A stretch of DNA of 64,000 bases from assembly GCA_015488115.1 (NCBI GenBank), contig WFOK01000012.1, forward strand, positions 1-64,000, read 5' to 3'. The notes under the pieces were generated by a model that did not search any database, was not told where the DNA came from, and worked only from the letters and a program-made list of their open reading frames with translations. A program made the translations under genes and the position numbers. Shown here one piece after another: positions 54,964 through 63,783 of this stretch. Every line of letters begins with the position of its first letter. Positions within the stretch are counted from its first letter, which is position 1. The stretch comes from Mariprofundaceae bacterium (GTDB lineage: Bacteria > Pseudomonadota > Zetaproteobacteria > Mariprofundales > Mariprofundaceae).

Positions 54964-56072
54964 TCGCAGATTCCGAAAGCAATGCGGACATGCTGTATGT
55001 CTCGGGCATCTTTGTGCCTGATCCGTTTATCGCCATCGAGATCGGCGGACGCTGGCATGGGCTTTTTTCGCCCCTGGAAATCGATCGCGCCAGAAAACAC
55101 GCCCGTTTCCAACAGGTCGAACTGGACACTGACTGGCACGAAAAGGCCCAGCGGCGCGGCTGGCCCCGGACCCTGGCGGCAGCCGCCGCCGCCTTCCTAG
55201 AAGCCCATGAGGTCAAAAGTATTCTCGTGCCTGAAACATTCCCGATCAGGGATGCGGACATGCTGCGTTCATGGGGCTTCGAGGTGCAGGCGTGCAAGGG
55301 CCCGATGTTCCCCGAGCGCGCCATCAAGCAGGAATGGGAGATCCGCCAGCTGGCCCGCGCCGAGCGCTTGACCCGACAGGCCATGCAGCAGGCCCGGATT
55401 TATCTGGCGGAATGCAGCATCGATGACCGGGGCTTCCTGCGGCATCCGCAAGACCCCAAGCGTCTTAAGTCGGCTGATGTACGACGCGTGATCGAGATTT
55501 TTTTGATCCGGCACGGAGCCCTTCCCATGCATACGATCGTGGCCTGCGGCAGGGAATCCTCGGATCCGCACAACACTGGTCATGGCTTTCTGCGCGCAGG
55601 CCAGCCGATCATCATCGACATCTTCCCCCGCCTGCAGGACAGCGGATATTGGGGGGACATGACCCGTACCTTCGTCAAGGGCCCCCCGGACAAGCGGCTG
55701 GCAGCCATGCATGCGGCGGTGCGCGAGGCCCAAAGGCTTGGCCTCGGGCTCATCCAGGCCGGCATCAATGGCCGCACCATCCATGAACGCATCCTGGCTC
55801 TTTTCGCCGAGAAGGGTTTTGTCACGGGCATGCGTCGAGGAAGGCAGATCGGCTTCTTTCACGGAACGGGGCATGGCGTCGGGCTCGAGATTCATGAGGA
55901 ACCGCGCATTTCACGCTGCGATGCCGTGCTTCAATGTGGCAACGTCGTCACCGTCGAACCCGGCCTCTACTATCCCGGTATCGGTGGCGTCCGCCTCGAG
56001 GATCTCGTCGTGGTACGGGAAAGCGGCTGTGAGAACCTGACGCGCTTCACGACACGCATGGAGATCGACTGA
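54945..56072 (+). CDS. M24 family metallopeptidase (Xaa-Pro aminopeptidase-like)
   Basis: The 375-residue protein has an N-terminal creatinase-like domain and a C-terminal pita-bread domain. The metal ligands are Asp225 (IIIDIFP), Asp238 (YWGDMTRTF), His310 (HGTGHGVGL), Glu338 (VEPGL) and Glu352 (RLEDLV). ATG 54945 begins within the 3' end of yihY, after GGTGGGG. It is likely to cleave N-terminal residues before proline. xseA starts two bases after its stop. Confidence 0.9.
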   Translation: MQARVIIADSESNADMLYVSGIFVPDPFIAIEIGGRWHGLFSPLEIDRARKHARFQQVELDTDWHEKAQRRGWPRTLAAAAAAFLEAHEVKSILVPETFPIRDADMLRSWGFEVQACKGPMFPERAIKQEWEIRQLARAERLTRQAMQQARIYLAECSIDDRGFLRHPQDPKRLKSADVRRVIEIFLIRHGALPMHTIVACGRESSDPHNTGHGFLRAGQPIIIDIFPRLQDSGYWGDMTRTFVKGPPDKRLAAMHAAVREAQRLGLGLIQAGINGRTIHERILALFAEKGFVTGMRRGRQIGFFHGTGHGVGLEIHEEPRISRCDAVLQCGNVVTVEPGLYYPGIGGVRLEDLVVVRESGCENLTRFTTRMEID

Positions 56073-56073
56073 G

Positions 56074-57618
56074 ATGAGCAGGCTTATGGGATCTGCTGCA
56101 ACTCCGGCCATGTCGGTCACTGAACTGACGGCCCGCATCAAGACCCTGCTAGAGCGCACGTTCAGCCATGTCCGCGTATCCGGCGAGGTATCCCGCCTGA
56201 CGCAGCATCGCTCGGGGCACATCTACTTCACGATCAAGGATGAGCATGCCGCCATTTCTGCAGTCATCTGGCGATCGAACGTCCTCCGAATGCATCAGCG
56301 CCCTCGCGAAGGAGAATGCTTCATCTTTACGGGTGACATCAATGTCTATGAGCCCCGAGGCAGTTACCAGTTAATCGTCCGCGACATCGAACCCCTCGGA
56401 GCCGGCAGACTGGCAGCCGAGTTTGAGCGCAGAAAACGAGAATTTGCCGCCCGTGGCTGGTTTGATGCCCGACGCAAGCGCCCCATCCCCTCCCTGCCAA
56501 TCCGTATTGGCATCGTCACCTCACCCAGCGCGGCCGCGTTCGAAGACGTCAAAAAGGTGCTGGCAACAAGGCCTGGCTGGCTCCAACTGGTCCTGGCACC
56601 CGCCATCGTGCAGGGAGATGCCGCACCCGAAAGCATCGAGCATGCCCTGCAACGCATCACCAGGGCCCAACCCGATGTCATCCTGCTGGTGCGCGGCGGA
56701 GGAAGCATCGAGGACCTCTGGTGTTTCAATGATGAACGCGTCGTCAGGGCCATCGTCGACTGCCCGATCCCCATCATCACCGGTATCGGTCATGAAATCG
56801 ATATGACGCTGGCGGATCTTGCCGCCGACGCACGGGGTGCCACACCATCGAATGCCGCGGAACTGGCCTGCCCGGCAAGGGAATCGCTGCGACGGCAATT
56901 GCCATCGACCGAACGTCTCGCCCATGCCTTGCAAAGACAATTGCGTCACGATCGCCTGAAGTGTCTTCGTCAGGCCCAAGCACTCGAACAACATTTTCTG
57001 CGCGTCGTGGACCGGCGAAGAATGCTCCTGGCCGACATGAGCCAGCACCTGCTCCGCCTTCAGGCTCAACGACTGAGAAAGAACCGCCGCATCCTGATCG
57101 GGCTGGAGCGCCAGCTTCAGCAACTTGAACCGGCGCGAAGACTTCAACACCGGCATCACAGGCTCATGCAGGCCGCCTTCTCGCTACACGAAACCATGGA
57201 TGCATCCATTCAGCATCACCGCCGTCATCTGCTCGACGCACATGAACGACTGCGGCAGGCCATGCGCCAGCTCCTGAGCATGAAAGCCCGCCTGCTGCGT
57301 CGACCATCCCAGCAGCTCCTGCGTCATGCCCAGCCCAACGCCCGGGCTGCACGGCAATGGCAAATGATGGATCAGGCTCTTCGTCGTCTTGGGCATGTGA
57401 TCACTGATGCAAGACGTCAGGCCCTCGCAAGCCTGAGCGGGCGGTTGCATGCCCTTGGGCCAATGCAGGTTCTTTCCCGGGGATACACCCTGTGCATGGA
57501 TGAGCAGGGAAGGCTCATCCGTTCAGTCACCCAGCTGACATGCGGCCAGCTCATGCAAACCCGGTTCCACGACGGTCGTGCCGAAAGTCGTATCGAGAGC
57601 CTGGAGCAAACGGAATGA
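56074..57618 (+). CDS. xseA: Exodeoxyribonuclease VII large subunit
   Basis: XseA is the catalytic subunit of ExoVII, a single-strand-specific DNase. The 514-residue protein has an N-terminal OB fold (MSVTELTARIKTLLERTF..VRVSGEVS), GDINVYEPRGSYQLIV, the catalytic core IGIVTSPSAAAFEDV, LVRGGGSIEDLW and ITGIGHEIDMTLADLAADARGATPSNAAEL, and a long coiled-coil C-terminus ending SRGYTLCMDEQG. The small subunit xseB is not adjacent. ATGA overlap with the M23 gene. Confidence 0.95.
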   Translation: MSRLMGSAATPAMSVTELTARIKTLLERTFSHVRVSGEVSRLTQHRSGHIYFTIKDEHAAISAVIWRSNVLRMHQRPREGECFIFTGDINVYEPRGSYQLIVRDIEPLGAGRLAAEFERRKREFAARGWFDARRKRPIPSLPIRIGIVTSPSAAAFEDVKKVLATRPGWLQLVLAPAIVQGDAAPESIEHALQRITRAQPDVILLVRGGGSIEDLWCFNDERVVRAIVDCPIPIITGIGHEIDMTLADLAADARGATPSNAAELACPARESLRRQLPSTERLAHALQRQLRHDRLKCLRQAQALEQHFLRVVDRRRMLLADMSQHLLRLQAQRLRKNRRILIGLERQLQQLEPARRLQHRHHRLMQAAFSLHETMDASIQHHRRHLLDAHERLRQAMRQLLSMKARLLRRPSQQLLRHAQPNARAARQWQMMDQALRRLGHVITDARRQALASLSGRLHALGPMQVLSRGYTLCMDEQGRLIRSVTQLTCGQLMQTRFHDGRAESRIESLEQTE

Positions 57619-58445
57619 AACGCTCCCATATCCTGTGCATGCTGGCGATGATGTTCGCAGGTCTGCCATCCCCATCCGCCTCTGAGATCAGTGCGGAACA
57701 GGGTGGCATCATCGTGCTCGAGGCGCGAATCGATACAAGCCATCCGCCGGTACTGCAATGCATGGGCAAATCCTGGCCCGTCGAAAAAGTGGACGAAGCC
57801 CGCTGGAAAGGCTGGGTGGGCATCGACTTGGCCACGCCCGCAGGTAGCCATGCCTGCCAATGGCAGGCAGACGGCCTGAGGCTTTCCCAAAACATCACGG
57901 TGACCAAGGGACACTTTCGCATCTCTCGCATCCAGGTTCCCAGGCGCATGGCCGAATTCGACCCTCGAACCCTGGAGCGCATCCGGGGCGAAATCAGGGT
58001 CCTGAAATCAAGCTACCGAGTCCATGTCGAGGCATCCCCTCCCATCGCCATGAAACTGTTGCCGGCCAATGGCCCCGAGTCCACGCCCTTTGGCGCGCAG
58101 CGCATCGTCAACGGCCAGCCGCGCTCCCCGCATACAGGCATTGATATTGCTGCACCTGAAGGTACGCCTGTCATGGCGCCTCTGGCCGGCAAGGTGCTCT
58201 ATGTGGGCAACATGTATCTCAACGGCAATACCGTGGTTATCGGACATGGACGCGGTCTCGTATCAGTACTTTCTCACATGGCCGACATCAAGGTCAGCGA
58301 AAATCAATGGGTCAAGGCCGGAGAGCTTGTCGGGCATGTGGGGCAGACCGGCCGCGCCACCGGACCACATCTACACTGGAGCGTCCGCTTCCATGAGGCG
58401 CGCATCAATCCGCATGCGTTGCTAGATGCCGGCAAACAACCATGA
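57615..58445 (+). CDS. Periplasmic M23 peptidase (LytM-type)
   Basis: The 276-residue secreted protein has a Sec signal (cleavage near residue 23, PSASE), an N-terminal beta domain of about 100 residues, and a C-terminal LytM domain. All four zinc-site residues are visible: His173 and Asp177 (SPHTGIDIAA), His221 (LSHM) and His254 (GPHLHWS). It probably cuts peptidoglycan cross-links, so it is an active hydrolase rather than a degenerate activator of EnvC type. ATG 57615 overlaps the xseA stop. Confidence 0.9.
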   Translation: MKRSHILCMLAMMFAGLPSPSASEISAEQGGIIVLEARIDTSHPPVLQCMGKSWPVEKVDEARWKGWVGIDLATPAGSHACQWQADGLRLSQNITVTKGHFRISRIQVPRRMAEFDPRTLERIRGEIRVLKSSYRVHVEASPPIAMKLLPANGPESTPFGAQRIVNGQPRSPHTGIDIAAPEGTPVMAPLAGKVLYVGNMYLNGNTVVIGHGRGLVSVLSHMADIKVSENQWVKAGELVGHVGQTGRATGPHLHWSVRFHEARINPHALLDAGKQP

Positions 58446-58514
58446 TGTCCGAAGCATGGCTGCCCTTCACCGGCTGTGCCATACTTGCATGCAGAAAGGA
58501 TCAAGGAGTCAGCC

Positions 58515-58919
58515 ATGGGGCTTAAGGCACTGATTGTCGACGATGAAAAGGCCGTTCAGGGCATCCTCACGAGATTCCTGCAGCAATATGCGCTAGACCA
58601 TGGCCTGGATGCGGACATCCATACGCTGCAGAACCCGGTCGAAGCGCTTTTCGAACTAACGACAGCAGGAGAGCACTACGACATCATCCTGCTGGACGTC
58701 CGCCTGCCCAGAATGGGAGGAGACGAGATCTACCATGCCATCGAGCAGGTACACCAGGACATCCTCGACCGCATCCTGTTCGTGACCGGCTTCCCCGAAG
58801 ACCTGCATCGGAATCTCCCGCAACATCAGCTTCGCATCCTGCAGAAGCCCTTCCGCTACCACCAACTGGCTGAAATGCTCGATGAGCTGGTGGGGCCCAA
58901 ACATGAAAGCCCGGTTTGA
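58515..58919 (+). CDS. Stand-alone response-regulator receiver
   Basis: The 134-residue CheY-like protein has no output domain. The acidic pocket (VDDEK, Asp9-Asp10), phospho-acceptor Asp61 (ILLDVRLP), Thr91 (FVTG) and Lys111 (LQKPF) are all present. AAGGAG lies 7 bases before ATG 58515. There is no histidine kinase in the window, so it is an orphan. It overlaps the SPOR gene by 17 bases, which suggests the two proteins are made together. Confidence 0.87.
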   Translation: MGLKALIVDDEKAVQGILTRFLQQYALDHGLDADIHTLQNPVEALFELTTAGEHYDIILLDVRLPRMGGDEIYHAIEQVHQDILDRILFVTGFPEDLHRNLPQHQLRILQKPFRYHQLAEMLDELVGPKHESPV

Positions 58920-59490
58920 GGCTTGGCGCGCTAGCTTCCGCGAACAGCGCATCGCGGCTCTTGTGGCTGGCGTTTGTCTGGCCCTGATTGTCATCCTGGG
59001 CATCCGACCGGATCTGATGCGTCCGGCGCATACCCCGACAGAGAAGCCCCAGCCTGCTCAGCTCCCGGAGCCTTCACCGACTGACGGCAACCCAGTCCCG
59101 ATGATGAACAAGCCTGAAACATCCGGTCAGCCGGTCATGCGGGAAACCACCCCACCGGCGACGATGGGAACATCCACAGACCGCTCACAGCTCAGGCCAG
59201 CCAAGCCTTCGCAACAGGCACCAGGCCTGGAACGGAAGTCGCCGGAACCGACACCACCAGGCTATTATATTCAGGTCGGTGCCTTCAGTGACGCAAGACG
59301 CGCGCACGCGCTTCAGAGAAAAATCCTGAGGCATGACTGGCCGGCACGCATCATCGAAAAGGAAGCAGGTCTGATGGCCGTTGTCATCGGACCTTACGGC
59401 AGCCACAGGGAAGCGACCGGCAAACAGCAGGAAATCCTGCGCACGTTCAAGCTCAAGGGCTATCCCATCCAGTACGCCCCAACGCGATGA
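58903..59490 (+). CDS. SPOR-domain membrane protein
   Basis: The 195-residue protein has a short cytosolic start, one transmembrane helix (about 18-35, IAALVAGVCLALIVILGI), a Pro-rich linker, and a C-terminal SPOR domain (about 120-193, YYIQVGAFSDARRAHALQRKI). SPOR domains bind peptidoglycan stripped of stem peptides at the septum, so a cell-division or wall role is likely. It overlaps the receiver gene upstream and ggt downstream (ATGA). Confidence 0.85.
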   Translation: MKARFEAWRASFREQRIAALVAGVCLALIVILGIRPDLMRPAHTPTEKPQPAQLPEPSPTDGNPVPMMNKPETSGQPVMRETTPPATMGTSTDRSQLRPAKPSQQAPGLERKSPEPTPPGYYIQVGAFSDARRAHALQRKILRHDWPARIIEKEAGLMAVVIGPYGSHREATGKQQEILRTFKLKGYPIQYAPTR

Positions 59491-61034
59491 GATTTCCCAA
59501 GCTATCCCATGGCGCTGTAGCCGGCGGACATCCGGCTACGGTCGAAGCCGCAGCCGGCATCCTGATGGAAGGCGGTAATGCCATCGATGCGACCCTGGCT
59601 GCCGTATGCACATCCTTCATGGCCGAACCGGCCCTGACAGGACCGGCCGGGGGCGGATTCATGCTGGTCTGTCCGCGGGACCGGAAACCCATGCTGCTCG
59701 ACGGCTTCGCCAGGATGCCTTCGGGCACTCCCGAGAACCCCGAGCTCATTCCGATCCCCATCGATTTCGGAGATACGATCCAGACCTTCCACATCGGCCA
59801 GGCATCCGTTGGCACCCCATCCTTGATGGCCATGCTGTTCGAGGCCCACGCCCGCCTTGGCCGCATGCCCATTGCGGACGCACTGGCGCCGGCCATCAGC
59901 GCAGCCCGCGACGGCGTCAGACTGAACCGTTTGCAGGCCTCATTCCTGCGCCTGTTGACCCCCATTCTGACACACACCAGGGAAGCCCGGCGCATGTATG
60001 CTCCTGGGGAGGAAACCCTTCCGGAGGGCGCGTTGTTTCGCAATTCCGACTGGGCCAATGTCCTCGAGATGCTGTCCCTCGAAGGCATTGAAGAGATGTA
60101 CCACGGAGATCTTGCACGGGCCATCGTCACCTGCTGCCAGCCCGATGGCATGCTGACCATGGACGACATGAACCGAACACAGGTCCGCATCCGGAAACCC
60201 CTGCAACTACAGGCCTGGCAAGGCGACTGGATGACCAATCCGCCACCGGCCATGGGAGGCCTGCTGGTGGCGCTCGGTCTGGATTTCCTCGAAAGACGCC
60301 CCCTTCTGAATGAGGATACCTGGACACAAGAGATCCCCCTGGCATTGCGACACATCGCCCTGTTGCGCGCTCAGGGGCTGGATCACGCAATCCACGAACC
60401 CGGTATCGCGCAGAACATCCTGGAAACCCATTTGAATCACGGAACCCGGAAGACACCGGTCAAATGGATACCGAACAACCGGCATGGCAGCACGACACAC
60501 CTCAGCATCACCGATGCCGAAGGCACCTCCGTCGCCATCACGACGAGCAATGGTGAAGGCTCGGGCATCGTCGTTCCGGGAACAGGTATACACCTGAACA
60601 ACATGCTCGGTGAAGAAGACATCAACCCCGGCGGATTTCACCGCATCCCCGCGGGCAAGGAATTGCCATCGATGATGGCCCCAACGATCTTTTTCCGCCA
60701 CGGCCGGCCTTCGCTGATCCTGGGCAGCGGCGGCTCCAACCGCCTTCGGAGCGCCATTCTTCAGGTCGCTCTCCGCCATGTTGTCCTGGGAGACTCCATC
60801 GAAAAAGCTGTCCGCTTTCCTCGCATGCACAATGAGCAGGATGAACTGGATGTCGAGCCCGGGCTCCTAGATGAGGCCACTTTGCAATCCCTCGAGCGGC
60901 GGGGCTGGCGCATCCGCGCATGGAGCGAGTCGAGCGTCTATTTCGGCGGGGTTCATGCCATTGCCATCGACAGCCAGGGAGCCGTAACAGCGGCAGGCGA
61001 TCCGAGAAGGGGAGGTGTAGCTTGGGTGCAGTAA
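59487..61034 (+). CDS. ggt: Gamma-glutamyltransferase family protein
   Basis: GGT cleaves the gamma-glutamyl bond of glutathione. The 515-residue precursor has the autocleavage site Thr336 in STTHLSITDAEGTSVA, the first Thr of the small subunit. The N-terminal GGNAIDATLAAV and the late GSGGSNRLRSAI match the fold. There is no signal peptide (starts MRFPKLSHGA), so the protein would be cytosolic, unlike E. coli GGT. It overlaps folK by 13 bases. Confidence 0.9.
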   Translation: MRFPKLSHGAVAGGHPATVEAAAGILMEGGNAIDATLAAVCTSFMAEPALTGPAGGGFMLVCPRDRKPMLLDGFARMPSGTPENPELIPIPIDFGDTIQTFHIGQASVGTPSLMAMLFEAHARLGRMPIADALAPAISAARDGVRLNRLQASFLRLLTPILTHTREARRMYAPGEETLPEGALFRNSDWANVLEMLSLEGIEEMYHGDLARAIVTCCQPDGMLTMDDMNRTQVRIRKPLQLQAWQGDWMTNPPPAMGGLLVALGLDFLERRPLLNEDTWTQEIPLALRHIALLRAQGLDHAIHEPGIAQNILETHLNHGTRKTPVKWIPNNRHGSTTHLSITDAEGTSVAITTSNGEGSGIVVPGTGIHLNNMLGEEDINPGGFHRIPAGKELPSMMAPTIFFRHGRPSLILGSGGSNRLRSAILQVALRHVVLGDSIEKAVRFPRMHNEQDELDVEPGLLDEATLQSLERRGWRIRAWSESSVYFGGVHAIAIDSQGAVTAAGDPRRGGVAWVQ

Positions 61035-61531
61035 AACAGGCATTCATTGCCCTGGGAGGCAACCTAGGAGCCGTCCGCGACACCTTCATCAAGGCCCGAC
61101 GGCAGCTTGCCAGCATGCCCGGCATCGAGCTGCTTGACAGCTCCCTGCTTTATCGCACGCCCCCCCTTGGCGTCTCTTGTCAGCCGGATTATCTGAATGC
61201 CGTGATCCAGGTTCGGTGCAGCCTTTCCGCTGCCGAGCTTCTTGATACCCTGCTTGAGCTCGAGAGCAACTACGGGCGGATTAGGCCCGCGCCACGCTGG
61301 AGTCCACGCACGCTAGACCTTGATCTCCTGGATATGGATGGACTCATGTTGAACACGCCGGCGCTGACACTGCCACACCCGCGCATGCACGAACGCCTTT
61401 TCGTCCTGCGTCCGCTTTGCGACATCGCCCCGAACTGGATTCATCCCATCTTGGGCATATCGGCGCAGATGCTGCATGATGCCCTGCTTGAACAGGGAAA
61501 AGCCTGCCTTGCGCAAGGATCGCCATGGTGA
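61022..61531 (+). CDS. folK: 2-amino-4-hydroxy-6-hydroxymethyldihydropteridine diphosphokinase FolK
   Basis: FolK transfers pyrophosphate from ATP to the pterin in folate synthesis. The 169-residue protein has IALGGNLGAVRDTF, SLLYRTPPLG, YLNAVIQV and the signature RWSPRTLDLDLL. No ATG or GTG lies before the conserved start: TTG 61022 is preceded at six bases by GGAGG, which decides the start. It is the last gene of the run. Confidence 0.93.
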   Translation: MGAVKQAFIALGGNLGAVRDTFIKARRQLASMPGIELLDSSLLYRTPPLGVSCQPDYLNAVIQVRCSLSAAELLDTLLELESNYGRIRPAPRWSPRTLDLDLLDMDGLMLNTPALTLPHPRMHERLFVLRPLCDIAPNWIHPILGISAQMLHDALLEQGKACLAQGSPW

Positions 61532-61562
61532 ATCAATCCATTCGCTTCACACACACTGCTGC

Positions 61563-61835
61563 TTAGGGGCCGATCGGTGGCGGCAGAACGACGCTGGCCA
61601 GAAGACAAAAGGCCGCACGCAGCATAGCCGGCAAGCTGCCAGAGCCAGGCCTGATCATCTGTTTGCGAGCAGAGCCGGAAAACATCTTGTGACGCATGCG
61701 CGCCGGACCTTCGAGCGCCGTCTCGATGAAGGCCACCTCCGCAGGATCAACGCAGCCTATGAGCATTTCTTCATCGGGGCATGGAAGGCTGAACTTAGCT
61801 GTAGATCCGGCGGCCATGGACCACCTGATCACCAT
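61563..61835 (-). CDS. Doubtful 90-residue open frame in the 356-base gap between folK and the PCu(A)C gene
   Basis: The gap 61532-61887 has no recognisable gene. The only longer frame on the minus strand (ATG 61835) encodes a Cys- and Met-containing protein with a hydrophobic C-terminal segment (PAMLRAAFCLLASVVLPPPIG). It follows the PCu(A)C stop by 52 bases, so it could be a small copper-locus protein. I found no family match and no ribosome site. The remaining gap shows no terminator that I could confirm. Confidence 0.25.
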   Translation of the reverse strand: MVIRWSMAAGSTAKFSLPCPDEEMLIGCVDPAEVAFIETALEGPARMRHKMFSGSARKQMIRPGSGSLPAMLRAAFCLLASVVLPPPIGP

Positions 61836-61887
61836 GCGGGCTCCATTGAGTTCCGGGCCGGTCTTTCATGAGCGCCAGTCCCAAGCT

Positions 61888-62316
61888 CTATCGCATATCA
61901 CGCACCGGCGCGGCAATGTTCAATCGCCGGCCGTCCTCAAGATGCAGGTGCAAATGCAGGAGCTCCCCTTCCCTCAGCATGCGTCTGAGACCACGCAGCA
62001 TGACATGCATGCCGCCGGGGGCGAAGACGACGCGCTCGCCCGGGGGCAAGTCCACGCCCTGAAGGTGCACCATCTGCATCGCGTGGCCCTGGCGGAGCAT
62101 TGCGTGGAACTCGCCCTCTGCAGCCTCATCGCATGAAACCCCGCTCAAACGGTGTTCTTGGGCATCCATGTTGCGGACCACCATGTAAACGGCCACGGTA
62201 TCGGATCCTGGAGGAGGAAGCCGAACCCATGCATCGCGAACCTCCACCTCAGCGGCCTGAACCGTCAGGCTCCAGCATCCCAGCAGCAAGATAAGCGGCA
62301 GTCGAAGTTTCTTCAT
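61888..62316 (-). CDS. Copper chaperone PCu(A)C
   Basis: The 142-residue periplasmic protein (signal MKKLRLPLILLLGCWSLTVQA) has the family features VEVRDAWVRLPPPG and YMVVRN, and copper-binding His/Met residues in FHAMLRQGHAMQMVHLQG and GGMHVML. PCu(A)C delivers Cu(I) to the CuA site of cytochrome c oxidase, often with SCO. It is the last clear gene of the minus-strand cluster and overlaps the SCO gene by four bases. Confidence 0.9.
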   Translation of the reverse strand: MKKLRLPLILLLGCWSLTVQAAEVEVRDAWVRLPPPGSDTVAVYMVVRNMDAQEHRLSGVSCDEAAEGEFHAMLRQGHAMQMVHLQGVDLPPGERVVFAPGGMHVMLRGLRRMLREGELLHLHLHLEDGRRLNIAAPVRDMR

Positions 62317-62921
62317 TGCACCCTCCCGAGCCAGCGCTGCATGGCCAAGGCCATCTCCTCCGACGCCGTTCTTTCATCGAAGAGACCGACGACCTGACCA
62401 TCGGCATTGACCAGATAGATGAACGTGGAATGCTCGACGGCATAATGAGCCCCTCGCTGTGCGGGCAGGGAAAAATCCGCCCGCCAACGGTGGGCCACCT
62501 CTTGCAGCATCCGCCGCGTGCCGGTCAGACCCACGATTCTGGCATCAAAGAAGCGCACGTAATCTCTCAGGCGCTCCGGCGTATCCCGTGCCGGATCGAC
62601 ACTGATGAACACGCCTGCCACCTGCTCGCGCCAGTGCCCGGGAACCATGCGCAAAGCCCGGGCCATCGTGCCCAGGGCCGCTGGGCAGGCATCCGGACAG
62701 TGCGTGTAGCCAAAATACAGCAACACGACCTTGCCCTGGAAATCATGCAGCGAGACAGGCCCCCAGAACGACTGCAGCGTGAAATCGCCACCCAGTCCCG
62801 TCAGCGCAGCCGGCACCGAAGGCACAAGGCGTTGGTAAAGCAAGAACGGACCGGCAAGCAACACTGCCGCCAGCAGCATGGCCAGGCCCGCCACCTGCAA
62901 GTTTCCCCGAGCAGCACTCAT
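62313..62921 (-). CDS. SCO1/SenC family protein
   Basis: The 202-residue membrane-anchored thioredoxin-fold protein has an N-terminal transmembrane helix (about 10-30), the copper motif CPDAC (THCPDACPAALGTM) and the third ligand His in YAVEHSTFIYLV. SCO proteins insert copper into CuA of cytochrome oxidase. ATG 62921 overlaps the TlpA stop by four bases; longer frame upstream is shadow. Together with PCu(A)C and TlpA it forms a plausible CuA assembly set. Confidence 0.93.
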   Translation of the reverse strand: MSAARGNLQVAGLAMLLAAVLLAGPFLLYQRLVPSVPAALTGLGGDFTLQSFWGPVSLHDFQGKVVLLYFGYTHCPDACPAALGTMARALRMVPGHWREQVAGVFISVDPARDTPERLRDYVRFFDARIVGLTGTRRMLQEVAHRWRADFSLPAQRGAHYAVEHSTFIYLVNADGQVVGLFDERTASEEMALAMQRWLGRVQ

Positions 62922-63469
62922 GGCCTCTCCCGCTCGGTTAAGCGCTCGAGCGCAGACATCATGTCCTTGCCCTTCCATTCGCGCTCGCCGAAAAACCGCC
63001 CGATGATACGACCGGATGGCCCGATGATATAGGTCGTCGGCAACATGCGGACATGATAGCGCTGGTGCACAATCCCATCGGCATCCAGCAGAATCGGCAT
63101 GTCGAGACCAAGCCTGGAAGCGAACTCGGCCACGCGCTCGCCTGAGCCGCGATCCACATTGACAGCTAGCAACACCCAACCCTTCTTTTTCGCCCGACGC
63201 CAGAATGCTTCCAGCCCAGGCATCTCATGACGGCAAGCAACGCACCAGGTAGCCCAAAAATGCAGCACGATGACGTGGCCCCTGACATCGCGCAGGGAGA
63301 GGGTCGAACCATCCAGGGTAGGAAGTATGAAATCCGGTGCTGGAACGGAATGCCTGGGCAATTGGATCGCTTGCTGTCCAGCTGGTACATCGGCGGCCCA
63401 GCACGATGCGGACATGGCAAAGACCACGAGCATCACAAGCGGCCAATGGAGGATGGCTCTGGCGCCCAT
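62918..63469 (-). CDS. TlpA-like periplasmic thiol-disulfide oxidoreductase
   Basis: The 183-residue protein has a signal peptide (about 1-26, ending CWAAD) and a thioredoxin fold with WATWCVACRHEMP, giving a CVAC active site. PTTYIIGPSGRIIGRF contains the cis-Pro loop. TlpA-like proteins reduce cysteines of SCO and CuA or take part in cytochrome c maturation. It overlaps the SCO gene by four bases. ATG 63469 gives the signal peptide directly. Confidence 0.9.
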   Translation of the reverse strand: MGARAILHWPLVMLVVFAMSASCWAADVPAGQQAIQLPRHSVPAPDFILPTLDGSTLSLRDVRGHVIVLHFWATWCVACRHEMPGLEAFWRRAKKKGWVLLAVNVDRGSGERVAEFASRLGLDMPILLDADGIVHQRYHVRMLPTTYIIGPSGRIIGRFFGEREWKGKDMMSALERLTERERP

Positions 63470-63506
63470 GCCGCCTTGCCGGCGGCATGGGCTGGACCGA
63501 ACATGT

Positions 63507-63773
63507 CTAGCGAGCATGGTTCCGCAGATAGGCGGCAATCACCCGCCATTCTTCCTGCGGCATGGCCATGCCACGCGCTTCCATACGCTGCTTCATCACA
63601 CGCAACATGTGTTGCCAATGCGGCCAGTCCAGCCGCTTCGGATGCGGCAGGGCGTGGCATGCCGAGCAGCGCTCGGCAAACAACCGGGCTGCCGGCGAAT
63701 CCGCATCCGGAAGGTCCATACCCCAGACAGTCTGGGTCACCATCAGACTCAAGACAAACAATACCTTATGCAT
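63507..63773 (-). CDS. Small c-type cytochrome
   Basis: The 88-residue protein has a signal peptide (MHKVLFVLSLMVTQTVWG) and one heme site, CSACH, then LDWPHWQHMLRVMKQRMEARGMAMP with Met residues that could be the axial ligand. AGGAGG precedes the ATG by 6 bases. It may be a small electron carrier for an oxidase or for the diheme peroxidase; this is inference. Confidence 0.85.
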   Translation of the reverse strand: MHKVLFVLSLMVTQTVWGMDLPDADSPAARLFAERCSACHALPHPKRLDWPHWQHMLRVMKQRMEARGMAMPQEEWRVIAAYLRNHAR

Positions 63774-63783
63774 GACCTTCCTC

